From positions 1-41,818 of the forward strand of contig JAATFV010000077.1 of assembly GCA_015655015.1 (NCBI GenBank): a stretch of 41,818 nt of DNA, read 5' to 3'. This document shows positions 23,526 through 32,068 of this stretch, piece after piece. A program made the position numbers and the translations under genes. This stretch comes from Chitinophagales bacterium (GTDB lineage Bacteria; Bacteroidota; Bacteroidia; Chitinophagales; Chitinophagaceae). Below the pieces are notes generated by a model. The model had not been told where the DNA came from. It ran no database searches and saw nothing but the letters and a program-made list of their open reading frames with translations. Within the stretch, counting starts at the first letter, position 1. Every line of letters starts with the position of its first letter.

Positions 23526-26500
23526 TTAATCATCCAGTTTAACATTCTCTTCCGTCTCACCCTGGTGCAGCGTATCGACCTTCCGATAGGACCAGAAGAA
23601 CACCAGCGGGAAGATCAGCAGCGAAAAGATCGTAGCGCAGATCAATCCCCCGATCACCACCCTGGCAAGCGGACGTGAACTTTCCGAACCGATCCCCGTA
23701 GAGATCGCTGCCGGCAACAGACCGATCATCGCCATCAGGGCAGTCATGAGCACGGGCCGGATCAGGTCATTCACCCCCAGCTTAATGGAAGTGTACAACG
23801 GACTTTCCAGCCCCTTGATCCGCTCCAGGTTGTGCTTGAACGCCGTGATCAGCAACACCCCTTCCAGGATACAGATCCCGAACAGGGCGATAAAGCCGAT
23901 CCCCGCAGAAATACTGAAATTCGTACCCGTGATCAGCAGGGCGAAAATACCCCCGACAACGGCACAGGGCACATTGAGGAACACCAGCCCGGCATCCTTC
24001 AGGTTGCCGAACATAATAAAGAGCAGCAGGAAAATGAGCAGCAGGCTGATCGGCACCACCTGGGCCAACCGCTTGGACGCGCGCTGCTGGTTCTCGAAAT
24101 CTCCCTGCCACACCATGGAATAACCCTTCTTCAGCTTTACCGCCTGGTCCACTTTTTCCTGCGCCTCTGCAATAGTGCTGCCCATATCCCTTCCTTCGAT
24201 GGAGAACTTTACGGCGGAATAACGTTGATTATCATCCCGGAAGATCAGGCAGGGGCCCGTCTTCTGCGTAATATCCGCTATCTCGCGGATAGGCACCTTC
24301 GATCCGCTCTGGGTCGGCACCAGCAAATTGCCGATATCGCCTTCGGTCCCGCGGAAAGCTTCCGGGAAGCGGATCCGGATATCGAACTTCCTTACCCCTT
24401 CATACAGCTGCGTGACAGCCTTACCGCCGATAGCCATTTCGATCACCGCATTGGCGTCGGCCGCCGAGACCCCATACAAGGCCATCCGGCTTTGGTTCAG
24501 ATCGATATCCAGCTCCGGCTGACCGATATTTTTGATCACGCCCAGATCCGTAATGCCCCGGATGTTCTTCAATACATTGTATACGTTGTTGGACTGACCT
24601 TCCATATAATCCAGGGAATCCCCGAAGATCTTCACACAGATGGAGCCCTTCACCCCGGACACCGCCTCTTCCACATTATCCATGATCGGCTGGGAAAAGT
24701 TCAGCTCCGCGCCCGGCACCACCGATAACGCCTTCCTCATCTCCTCGATCAGCTCGTCCTTGGAGATCTTAGGCTCCCATTCCTCCATCGGATACAGTGA
24801 GACACCGAATTCATTATTATAAAAACCGGCGACATCCGTCCCGTCATCCGGCCGGCCTGTCTGCGACATCACCCGGCGCACCTGCGGGAACCGCATCATG
24901 ATGGCGCGCATCTGCGCAGCCCTTACCACCGAGGTATCCAGGGAGATACTATAGGGTAGGGTAGCACGCACCCAGATACTGCCCTCATTCAATTCAGGGA
25001 GGAACTCCGATCCCAGGAACTTAAAGGAATACAGCCCACCCACGATCACAATGGTAGCCACCAGCAGCGACGCCTTCTTATGATGGAATACAAAGCGGAA
25101 TCCCTGCATGATCCGGGTCGTAATGAAATGAGTGAAAGGATTGTGTTTTTCCCGCACATTCTTGCGCAGCAATACATTCACCAGCACCGGCACCAGCGTC
25201 AACGTAAAGATCAACGCGCCCAGTAAGGCGAATCCCAGCGTATAGGCCAGGGGAGAGAACATCTTCCCTTCCACTTTCTGAAAGGCGAAAATGGGCAGCA
25301 GCGCCGTGATAATGATCAGCTTGGTAAAGAAGATCGCTTTACCCAGCTCAGCCCCTTTCCGACGGATGATCCCCAGCTTCGACAGCTTGTTGAAGCGGTC
25401 CATGCCGCCTGCTTCCTTCGCCTTATGGTCCAGCAGCACGAACAGTCCTTCCACCATCACCACCGCTCCGTCAATAATGATCCCGAAATCGATCGCCCCC
25501 AGGGACAGCAGATTGGCCGACATACCCATGAGGTGGAGACAGATGAACGAGAACAACAAGGACAGCGGAATGATGATCGAGACGATTAAAGTAGTCCTCC
25601 AGTTGAACATGAACAGGGACACGATCAGCGTCACCAGCAGGATCCCTTCTATCAGGTTATGCAATACCGTATGCGTAGCGTATTTGATCAGGTCCTCCCG
25701 GTTATAGAAGGGTACGATCTTGGTGTCAGGCGGCAGCACCCGGTCATTCAGCTTCTTCACTTTTTCCTTCAGACCCTGGATCACCTCGTCCGGATTCTCT
25801 CCCTTCCGCATCAGTACGATGCCTTCCACGGCATCGGGATTATTCCGCAGGGTCCGGTGGCCGGCGCTGTCGATGGCGTCCGTTCTCCCTACCTCTCCCA
25901 GCCGGGGCAGATTGGATATTTCCACATCTGCCACATCCTTAACAAGAATAGGAATGCCATTGATATTCTCCACGATGATATTGCGGATCTCATTGATATC
26001 GTTCAATAAACCGATCCCCCGGACCACATAGGCCTGAGAATTTTTATTGATGACATCGCCCCCGATATTGATATTGCTCTTGCTGACGGCATTGGACACA
26101 TCCAGCGGGGTAATGCCAAGGCCGGCCAGCTTTTGAGGGTTCACCCGGATCTCATAGGTCTTCACCATCCCCCCGAAGCTGACAATGTCCGCAATACCGG
26201 GCACCGAGCGCAATTCACGGTCCACCACCCAGTCCTGTAAGGTCTTTAATTCCCGGGGATCACGGAACGTGCTTTCCAGCGTATAGCGATATACTTCTCC
26301 GGTAGGGCCGGTCGGCGGCTGAACCTGCGGGTTGACATTATCCGGCAGCTCCGCAGTAGGCAGCAGATTATTCACCTGCAGGCGGGCGAAATTGTCCGGA
26401 ACATCGTCTTCGAAGATCAGCTTTACGACGGAAAGACCAAAAATGCTCGTAGAACGAAGGCTGGTCTTTTTCTGTACCGGGTTCAGGGTGATCTCGATGG

Positions 26501-26711
26501 GAATGGTGACGAATTTCTCCACCTCCTCCGCACTTCTGCCCGGCCATTGAGTGATGATCGTGATCTCCGTATTGGTGACATCCGGAAAGGCCTCGATCGG
26601 CATTTTCTGAAAGGTCATGAAACCGTACACAGCCAGCAGGGCCGTCGCGGAAAAAATGAAATATTTATTCTTTAAGGAAAAGGCCAGAATGCCTTTTAAT
26701 ATCTTGTTCAT
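23526..26711 (-). CDS. CzcA-type heavy-metal efflux RND pump
   Basis: The 1061-residue inner-membrane proton-driven pump exports divalent metal cations through a periplasmic adaptor and outer-membrane channel. The N-terminus (MNKILKGILAFSLKNKYFIF) leads to TM1, and the TM4 motif is DFGIIIDGAVVMVE with Asp408, Asp414 and Glu421. This D-D-E pattern belongs to the zinc/cobalt/cadmium/nickel HME classes, not to the CusA copper/silver class. Late motifs are LLIFLLLFIMFGNLKDAGLV and GIGFIALFGICILEGVLLIT. Length is full. It is the last gene of the kinase-regulator-TolC-adaptor-pump series, 76 bp after the adaptor gene. The exact metal cannot be read from sequence. Confidence 0.93.
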   Translation of the reverse strand: MNKILKGILAFSLKNKYFIFSATALLAVYGFMTFQKMPIEAFPDVTNTEITIITQWPGRSAEEVEKFVTIPIEITLNPVQKKTSLRSTSIFGLSVVKLIFEDDVPDNFARLQVNNLLPTAELPDNVNPQVQPPTGPTGEVYRYTLESTFRDPRELKTLQDWVVDRELRSVPGIADIVSFGGMVKTYEIRVNPQKLAGLGITPLDVSNAVSKSNINIGGDVINKNSQAYVVRGIGLLNDINEIRNIIVENINGIPILVKDVADVEISNLPRLGEVGRTDAIDSAGHRTLRNNPDAVEGIVLMRKGENPDEVIQGLKEKVKKLNDRVLPPDTKIVPFYNREDLIKYATHTVLHNLIEGILLVTLIVSLFMFNWRTTLIVSIIIPLSLLFSFICLHLMGMSANLLSLGAIDFGIIIDGAVVMVEGLFVLLDHKAKEAGGMDRFNKLSKLGIIRRKGAELGKAIFFTKLIIITALLPIFAFQKVEGKMFSPLAYTLGFALLGALIFTLTLVPVLVNVLLRKNVREKHNPFTHFITTRIMQGFRFVFHHKKASLLVATIVIVGGLYSFKFLGSEFLPELNEGSIWVRATLPYSISLDTSVVRAAQMRAIMMRFPQVRRVMSQTGRPDDGTDVAGFYNNEFGVSLYPMEEWEPKISKDELIEEMRKALSVVPGAELNFSQPIMDNVEEAVSGVKGSICVKIFGDSLDYMEGQSNNVYNVLKNIRGITDLGVIKNIGQPELDIDLNQSRMALYGVSAADANAVIEMAIGGKAVTQLYEGVRKFDIRIRFPEAFRGTEGDIGNLLVPTQSGSKVPIREIADITQKTGPCLIFRDDNQRYSAVKFSIEGRDMGSTIAEAQEKVDQAVKLKKGYSMVWQGDFENQQRASKRLAQVVPISLLLIFLLLFIMFGNLKDAGLVFLNVPCAVVGGIFALLITGTNFSISAGIGFIALFGICILEGVLLITAFKHNLERIKGLESPLYTSIKLGVNDLIRPVLMTALMAMIGLLPAAISTGIGSESSRPLARVVIGGLICATIFSLLIFPLVFFWSYRKVDTLHQGETEENVKLDD

Positions 26712-26787
26712 CAGTTGTTAATTTAGTTGAGCTGACTACTTGAATCCCGTTAACACCAAATAGCTGTTTAGTGTCTGTGAACAGGAA

Positions 26788-27900
26788 CTAGCTATTCAGT
26801 TCCTGGTAGATCAGCAGCGCCTGGGATCCGATCACTTTGTCCCCTTCGGAAAGCCCGCTGGAAATATAGGTCTTGTCACCCACCGTGCCCGACACCTGGA
26901 CAGGCCGTATCGTTATGTCCGAAGGACTCTTGTATACAAGGACATAATACTGGCTGTGATCGAATATCAGCGCCCCATTGGGAACGGTTAACATATGCTT
27001 GTTCTCGATATTGTTCAGCATCACGCTGGCAAACATTTCCGGTTTCAGCAGATAACCGGGATTGGGCAGCACGATCCGCACCTTCATCACCTTATTGGTA
27101 GGATCGAGCACGTTCATTATTTTATCAACCTTACCTCTGAATACTTTATCAGGATACGACAACGTAGTGACATTGACGCTATCGCCCGGCTTGATCAAAG
27201 AAATGCTCGACTCATATACATTCGCGATCACCCATACATTCTTCAGGTCAGAAATAGTGAAAAGATTGCTGCTGTTATCAGGACGGATAGCCATATTATT
27301 GGTGGCGATCTTCTCCACGACAAACCCGCTGATGGGCGTCTTCACCTGGTAGGTTCCTTCCTTGCTGCCCCCATTGAGGTTTAAGACCCGCTGGGCCTTC
27401 TGAAGACCTGCCAGCGCCTGCTCGTAACCCGCTTCGGCGGAAAGGGAATCCCGGGCGGAAGCAAGCCCGCTCTTATACATATCCTTAGTAGCTTCCAGGT
27501 TCTTTTTAGCCACCGAGACATTGGTCTCGGCCGTAACCAGGTCATTGCTGTAACCGGCCATTTCGGAACTCCGGATGATAGCCAGCGTCTGCCCTGCATT
27601 CACATAATCGCCCAACATGACTTTTATATCCTGGATATTACCGCTCACCAGCGGGAACAGCTTCACGACATTATCATCATTGAAAGCGATCTTGCCGGTC
27701 AGCGTGATGGAATTCACCACTTTTGAATTGACGACGCTATCGATCTCAATGGTCTTTGCCAGGGAATCGGCCAGCACGAATTTTTGCTTCTCGGCCGGCG
27801 CTGTTTCAGGAGTGCTCTTACAACCGGATAAAATAACAAACAATAGGACGGAAGACGTTATCATACCATAGGTCGCATATTGTTTAAGAGAATAGCTCAT
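26788..27900 (-). CDS. RND efflux periplasmic adaptor lipoprotein (CzcB-like)
   Basis: The 370-residue protein has a lipobox (VILSGC, acylated Cys27), so it should be tethered to the inner membrane facing the periplasm. Order of parts: beta-barrel/lipoyl segment (SGNIQDIKVMLGDYVNAGQTLAIIRSSE), a coiled-coil hairpin (DLVTAETNVSVAKKNLEATK), the second lipoyl half (YQVKTPISGFVVEKIATNN), then beta-barrel and C-terminal domains (VWVIANVYESSISLIKPGD). It joins the CzcA pump to the TolC-like channel. It is 85 bp downstream of the TolC gene, with a small hairpin near that junction. No His-rich metal-binding tail is visible, unlike some CzcB proteins. Confidence 0.92.
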   Translation of the reverse strand: MSYSLKQYATYGMITSSVLLFVILSGCKSTPETAPAEKQKFVLADSLAKTIEIDSVVNSKVVNSITLTGKIAFNDDNVVKLFPLVSGNIQDIKVMLGDYVNAGQTLAIIRSSEMAGYSNDLVTAETNVSVAKKNLEATKDMYKSGLASARDSLSAEAGYEQALAGLQKAQRVLNLNGGSKEGTYQVKTPISGFVVEKIATNNMAIRPDNSSNLFTISDLKNVWVIANVYESSISLIKPGDSVNVTTLSYPDKVFRGKVDKIMNVLDPTNKVMKVRIVLPNPGYLLKPEMFASVMLNNIENKHMLTVPNGALIFDHSQYYVLVYKSPSDITIRPVQVSGTVGDKTYISSGLSEGDKVIGSQALLIYQELNS

Positions 27901-27963
27901 GGTCTTATTTTATTAGTAAAGAAGTTATAGGTGTTTAGTATATAAATGTCTCACTCCCGCTTG

Positions 27964-27985
27964 CCCCCCTTCAGGAGGCCGGGGG
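27964..27985 (-). promoter_or_regulatory. Intercistronic hairpin in the efflux operon
   Basis: Five C residues (27965-27969) can pair with five G residues (27981-27985) across an 11-nt loop, immediately after the TolC gene stop. No T-run follows, so it looks more like an mRNA-processing or stability element than a terminator. Confidence 0.35.
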
Positions 27986-29260
27986 TCAGTTAAAGAAATT
28001 AGTGCCGGTATAATAATTGATATCCTCGAAAGCGCTTACCCGGTTGAATTGTATCGTATTCTGCTGCAAGGTATTCTGCTTGTAGGAATCATAGAAATCC
28101 AGGAAATCAAGGATGCTGATATTCCTCTTCTGATAATTGATCAGCACCTCATGTAGCAGCCGCTCGAAATCATGATAGAATTTGGGATCGATCGTCTGGT
28201 ATAACTTGTGCTGGGCAAACGCCTTTTGCAGCGACACCGCCACATTCTCTTCCACCGTAGCCTGCGTGCTCTTTTGAGATGCCGCGGAACTGGCGATCTG
28301 CGCCTTTGCAGACTTTATATTACCCTGGTTGCGGTTAAAGAACGGCAGATCGATGGACGCCCCTATGCCGTAATAATTGTAGAGAAAGCTGCCCGCCTCG
28401 TCATACCCGAGTGACAGGCTGAGGTCCGGCACGGCCAGGGCCTTCTGGTAATTGTAATTGAGCTGGCTGATAGTGGTGGTGGTACGGGCGATCTGCAGGT
28501 CCGTCCGGTTGTGATAAGCCGAATCCATCAGCACAGGAAGGGGATATGCCGCCGGGTCCAGCTTGCCGAGAGCGGCAGAGTCCGTGGCCGGGCTGACATA
28601 AAAATTCGGCTTTACCTGCAATACCAGGCGCAATTCACTTTCCACATCGTTGATCTGGTTCAGGAGGTCGCTGTATTCACTTTGAAAGCTATACAGCTGG
28701 GCCTTGATCCGGATCACTTCCTTTTCGGCGATATACCCTTTCCCTTCCTGTTGGGCGAAGGCGTCTACCACCTGCTGCAGGGCCCTGATCTCATCATTAT
28801 AGACACTGGCGGATTGCTGCAGGTAGTAAATATGGAAAAAATCCGTCCGGAGCGTATACTTCAGCGTCCGCAGCAGATCGAAGAACTGATATTCCGTCAG
28901 CCTCACATTGGCCTGGGCGATCTGAACCTGCTTATTGCGTTTGCCGGCCAGCAGGATCAGCTGTGAAAGACCTACCGTGGTCTCATCATTAGAGCCCGTA
29001 GGGAAGAACTTATTCAGCGTGCCGGAATACAAGGTATGCCCGATGATGAAATTAGGATTGGGCCATAGACGGGCCTGCATGACCAGCGCCTTATTCGCAT
29101 CGATGTTGTACTTTTGCGCCAGCAGCTGAAAATTACTGTCCAGGAACATTTTCTCCGCTTCCGGTAAGGACAGACGCACGGTATCCTGGTGAGGCTGCGC
29201 ATCCGCCAATAAACCGACAAAAAACGAACCTAAGATCAGAACGATCCATTTTTTTTGCAT
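27986..29260 (-). CDS. TolC-family outer-membrane efflux channel (CzcC-like)
   Basis: The 424-residue protein has a signal peptide ending LLADAQ, followed by the long helical repeats of outer-membrane efflux proteins: LPEAEKMFLDSNFQLLAQKY, NKQVQIAQANVRLTEYQFFD, and a second half with RTDLQIARTTTTISQLNYNY and PFFNRNQGNIKSAKAQI. It forms the exit duct of the tripartite pump encoded downstream. It is the first gene of the structural operon and is preceded by a TAGTTTTG box and a GTTAA-N6-GTTAA direct repeat, probably the binding site for the regulator just upstream. Family and role are well supported. Confidence 0.92.
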   Translation of the reverse strand: MQKKWIVLILGSFFVGLLADAQPHQDTVRLSLPEAEKMFLDSNFQLLAQKYNIDANKALVMQARLWPNPNFIIGHTLYSGTLNKFFPTGSNDETTVGLSQLILLAGKRNKQVQIAQANVRLTEYQFFDLLRTLKYTLRTDFFHIYYLQQSASVYNDEIRALQQVVDAFAQQEGKGYIAEKEVIRIKAQLYSFQSEYSDLLNQINDVESELRLVLQVKPNFYVSPATDSAALGKLDPAAYPLPVLMDSAYHNRTDLQIARTTTTISQLNYNYQKALAVPDLSLSLGYDEAGSFLYNYYGIGASIDLPFFNRNQGNIKSAKAQIASSAASQKSTQATVEENVAVSLQKAFAQHKLYQTIDPKFYHDFERLLHEVLINYQKRNISILDFLDFYDSYKQNTLQQNTIQFNRVSAFEDINYYTGTNFFN

Positions 29261-29285
29261 AGGTTTTGCGATTGTTTTAGGTGGG

Positions 29286-29293
29286 CAAAACTA
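29286..29293 (-). promoter_or_regulatory. -7 box of the efflux operon
   Basis: On the minus strand TAGTTTTG matches TAnnTTTG, 25 bp upstream of the TolC gene ATG. No TTTG occupies the -33 position. Instead a direct repeat (29306-29321) lies there, consistent with an activator-dependent promoter. Confidence 0.55.
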
Positions 29294-29305
29294 TTATATA
29301 TTAAT

Positions 29306-29332
29306 GTTAATCGCGGGTTAAGCCTTTGTAAA
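29306..29332. promoter_or_regulatory. Candidate response-regulator site at the efflux operon
   Basis: GTTAA occurs at 29306-29310 and 29317-29321, exactly 11 bp apart. A weaker third copy (GTAAA) lies at 29328-29332, again 11 bp on. One-helical-turn direct repeats are the usual target of OmpR/PhoB-type regulators. The same pattern occurs twice near the kinase gene. Confidence 0.55.
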
Positions 29333-29384
29333 CCCATCATTTGCCCTATTTCTTAAATATAGTGAATATTTAACATGCATTAAG

Positions 29385-29480
29385 GACGACACAGTCGTCA
29401 TGCCCGAAGGGCAATCATTAGACTCGAAGGCCGAACGGTTCATCTGTTCCGGCATTCGCTGAAAAACGCCGAAGGCGTTT
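29385..29480 (-). terminator. Hairpin cluster after the response-regulator gene
   Basis: On the minus strand AAACGCC-TTC-GGCGTTT (29464-29480) forms a stem closed by a stable cUUCGg loop, and its T-run extends to five T. It follows the regulator stop by 10 bp and fits a terminator. Two further hairpins follow: TGCCC-TTC-GGGCA (29401-29413, also cUUCGg) and GACGAC-TGT-GTCGTC (29385-29399). Confidence 0.65.
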
Positions 29481-29490
29481 AGGCAAGAAT

Positions 29491-30192
29491 CTAGGCGCTA
29501 GGCGTATTGAAACGAAATCCCACCCCATGTATTGTCTCCAGGTTAACTTCCGGATCAGCCTTAAAATATTTCCGCAGCTTCGTAATGAACACATCCATGC
29601 TCCTGCCCAGGAAATAATCATCCTTCCCCCAGACATTCAGCAGCACCTCCTCCCTTTTCAGGATCCTGTTCGAATGCTCACAGAGAAATTTCAGCAGATC
29701 AGCCTCTTTCTGCGTCAGATTAAAGATCTCTTTATCTATCTTAAGCTTAAGATCCGTATAGGAGAAATTCAGCTTGCCGATCGTGAAAGACAACGCTTTT
29801 TCCGAGTGCATCTTACGCGTCCTTCTTAAAAACACCTCCATGCGCATCAGCAGCTCCTGGATGCTGAAAGGCTTCGTCATATAATCGTCAGCCCCGCTCT
29901 GGAAACCTTTGATCTTATCCTCCTCCATCGACCGGGCCGTTAGAAATAAGATCGGCACCATATCACTAAGCGAACGTATCTTTTTGGCAACGGCAAACCC
30001 ATCCTTATTGGGCATCATTACATCCAGCAGGCAAATGTCAAATTCATTCTTATCGAACTTGTCGATAGCAGATTGTCCATCCGGGCAGAGAACGACCTCG
30101 TAACCGGCATCCATGAGATTATCCTTGATCACATACCCAAGAGAAAGATCATCTTCCGCCAGCAGGACTTTTACTTTAGGGACTTGTTGCAT
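29491..30192 (-). CDS. OmpR/PhoB-family response regulator (RprY-like)
   Basis: The 233-residue regulator has a receiver domain with acidic pocket LLAEDD, phospho-acceptor Asp57 in FDICLLDVMMP, and conserved Lys107 in DDYMTKPFS. Its C-terminal winged helix has the pattern LTQKEADLLKFLCEHSNRIL, then KREEVLLNVWGKDDYFLGRS and VNLETIHGVGFRF. It should bind tandem DNA repeats upstream of target promoters when phosphorylated by the kinase encoded 13 bp upstream. Position beside the czc-type operon suggests metal-responsive activation. A UUCG-loop hairpin follows the gene, so the efflux genes probably use their own promoter. Confidence 0.94.
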   Translation of the reverse strand: MQQVPKVKVLLAEDDLSLGYVIKDNLMDAGYEVVLCPDGQSAIDKFDKNEFDICLLDVMMPNKDGFAVAKKIRSLSDMVPILFLTARSMEEDKIKGFQSGADDYMTKPFSIQELLMRMEVFLRRTRKMHSEKALSFTIGKLNFSYTDLKLKIDKEIFNLTQKEADLLKFLCEHSNRILKREEVLLNVWGKDDYFLGRSMDVFITKLRKYFKADPEVNLETIHGVGFRFNTPSA

Positions 30193-30205
30193 AGATTGAA
30201 AGTGG

Positions 30206-31486
30206 TTAATTGAGAGGAATAAATAATCTGAACTCCGTACCGATACCCGGCAGGCTATTCACTTTTATCTTACCATTATGCGCATCGATGATGCGTTTGA
30301 CAAAATTCAGGCCCAGGCCAAACCCTTTTACATTATGAATATCTCCTGTCGGCACCCGGTAGAACTTCTTGAAAATATTCTTGATGTATTTTTTCTCGAT
30401 GCCAATGCCATTGTCTTTTACAGAAATAAAAAAATCGTCTTCCGCATTGCCCGTCTCCACGACAATATGAGGCTCCGCCGCATACTTCAACGCATTCTCC
30501 AGTAAGTTCACCACCGCCAGCTCCAAATGCGCCATATCGCCATGCAGCACCCCGTTGTCCTCATCCATTTTCAATTCCACCTTGGCCCTTTTCTCTTCGA
30601 TCAACGGCTGCACCTTGTTGAGAGCCTGCTCGATCAGCTGATACGCATCGATATTCTCCTTCCGGATAGCCAGATTCCTTGATTCGGAAGAAGCCGCTTT
30701 CAACAGCCGCTCCACCTGGTTTTGCAGATGTTCGGTCTGATTTTTTATAATGGCGGTATACCGTTCCAGGCGATCAGGCTGATGGACAATATTATCCTGC
30801 GCCAGCACCCCGGCGGCAATCTTCATGACAGCCAGGGGCGTCTTGAACTCATGGGTGAAATTATTCACAAAATCCTTCTGCACCTCGGCCAGGAATTTTT
30901 GCCGGTAAAAATAGAAAAGACTGATAGCCAGCCCGATCAGGGCGATAAAAAGAATAGCGCTGCTGACAATCCAGAAATCCATCTGCTCCAGTATATACTC
31001 ATGCCGGTGGGGGAAATACAGCAATATATGATCGAACTCCTCCGAGTATACCGGCAGATCCTGGACAGGAGGCTTGCGGCCTGCATACCGGGAGGCCGGA
31101 GTCGGAAGGAACGCCTCGTAGACGAACTTTTTCGCTGTGCTGCTATAGGCGCCCAGCTTGCAATCCGTCAGGACCCCGAAATCGGCAAATTCTTCCTGCA
31201 GATAAAAGGACAGCGAATCTCTCGGAGGAATGGTATCCGCTTTAAAAAGAAAATAGTTATTGCCGGGATTGTTGATCAGCGTTTGCAGGCTGGTGCCGGG
31301 AGCATCGTTCATCTCCAGGTCCTCGAACAATCCCCGGATGCTCTTCACAACATTGATATTGAATTGTCGTTCTTCAAAAGAATAGACCTTTTTAAGCCAG
31401 TATAGCTGGACCGTTATGATCACAGCCGCCAGCAAGGCGGCGGAAAGGACAATCCACTTTAAGGTTGATGAACGCATTGATTGCAA
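30206..31486 (-). CDS. Membrane sensor histidine kinase (RprX-like)
   Basis: The 426-residue kinase has two transmembrane helices (about residues 11-30 and 172-194) bracketing a 140-residue periplasmic sensing region. Next come the phospho-acceptor His212 in NNFTHEFKTPLAVMKIAAG, an N box (LELAVVNLLENALKYA), G1 (SVKDNGIGIEKKYI), an F box (IFKKFYRV) and G2 (VKGFGLGLNFVKRIIDAHNG). There is no HAMP or PAS domain. It overlaps no neighbour and precedes the regulator by 13 bp, so they form one operon. The periplasmic part has no obvious metal-binding cluster, so the signal is inferred from the adjacent efflux genes. Confidence 0.93.
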   Translation of the reverse strand: MQSMRSSTLKWIVLSAALLAAVIITVQLYWLKKVYSFEERQFNINVVKSIRGLFEDLEMNDAPGTSLQTLINNPGNNYFLFKADTIPPRDSLSFYLQEEFADFGVLTDCKLGAYSSTAKKFVYEAFLPTPASRYAGRKPPVQDLPVYSEEFDHILLYFPHRHEYILEQMDFWIVSSAILFIALIGLAISLFYFYRQKFLAEVQKDFVNNFTHEFKTPLAVMKIAAGVLAQDNIVHQPDRLERYTAIIKNQTEHLQNQVERLLKAASSESRNLAIRKENIDAYQLIEQALNKVQPLIEEKRAKVELKMDEDNGVLHGDMAHLELAVVNLLENALKYAAEPHIVVETGNAEDDFFISVKDNGIGIEKKYIKNIFKKFYRVPTGDIHNVKGFGLGLNFVKRIIDAHNGKIKVNSLPGIGTEFRLFIPLN

Positions 31487-31523
31487 AATTGCTGTGCTTT
31501 AGGGTTACTAAATTAGGAAAATG

Positions 31524-31539
31524 GTTAAGTAGTAGTTAA
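31524..31539. promoter_or_regulatory. Candidate response-regulator site at the kinase gene
   Basis: GTTAA at 31524-31528 and at 31535-31539 are 11 bp apart, in the same orientation and spacing as upstream of the efflux operon. The pair lies 38 bp upstream of the kinase ATG, suggesting autoregulation. Confidence 0.5.
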
Positions 31540-31581
31540 GGGGTATATAAATATCGATATAATTTTAATACACAAGTGGCT

Positions 31582-31597
31582 GTTAATATATGGTTAA
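31582..31597. promoter_or_regulatory. Candidate response-regulator site near the divergent secreted-protein gene
   Basis: GTTAA at 31582-31586 and 31593-31597 form a third 11-bp-period pair, 87 bp upstream of the plus-strand gene at 31684. It could serve that gene, the kinase gene, or both. Confidence 0.5.
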
Positions 31598-31683
31598 TAG
31601 ATAAAAAAAAGTTTTGGTGACCCTTTTTCATTTAGATAAATTCACATAGAAATTCCTATTTTTTCAACGAAAACACCCGGAAC

Positions 31684-31968
31684 ATGAAAAAAATTGTCAT
31701 TATTGCCAGTCTATTGCTTGCTTTTGCCGGAATTAGCTTCGCCCAGACAACCCCGGCCACGGCCAAAAAGCCTAAAACAGCTAAGACAGCCACCGCCAAA
31801 CCCGCCGCAACGACTACCACCGCCGCCGGCCCCGCCAAGAAAGATGGCACCCCCGACATGCGCTACAAAGCGAATAAGGACGCTGCCAAGACCCCTCCGG
31901 CCCATCTGAAAGCCGACGGCACCCCTGACAAGCGTTTTAAAGAGAACAAGCCTGCAAAGACTAATTGA
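31684..31968 (+). CDS. Small secreted basic protein with DGTPD repeats
   Basis: The 94-residue product has a signal peptide with cleavage after FAGISFA (residue 20). The mature 74 residues are Lys/Ala/Thr/Pro-rich and hold two copies of a short motif: KKDGTPDMRYKANKD (52-66) and LKADGTPDKRFKENK (75-89). Similar short proteins with DGTPD-x-R-(F/Y)-K repeats occur in Chitinophagaceae as hypotheticals; I know no function. It is divergent from the sensor kinase gene and shares an intergenic region with two candidate regulator sites. It is 100 bp upstream of a His-rich secreted peptide gene. It may be part of the same metal-stress response. Confidence 0.78.
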   Translation: MKKIVIIASLLLAFAGISFAQTTPATAKKPKTAKTATAKPAATTTTAAGPAKKDGTPDMRYKANKDAAKTPPAHLKADGTPDKRFKENKPAKTN

Positions 31969-32068
31969 TCGCAGAACAAAACTCACCGTCAGATTATCTG
32001 CTGGTATGGATATTGCAATAACAGCAATCTGACTAATACCGCTCAATTTTGTATCAAAAACAATAAAC

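Noticed and set aside
23832..24728. 298-residue open frame opposite the RND pump
   Set aside because: It lies wholly inside the pump gene on the other strand and is low-complexity, with no motif.
26717..26730. Additional regulator site (GTTAA...GTTGA) upstream of the pump gene
   Set aside because: The two elements are 9 bp apart, not 11, and the second is mismatched.
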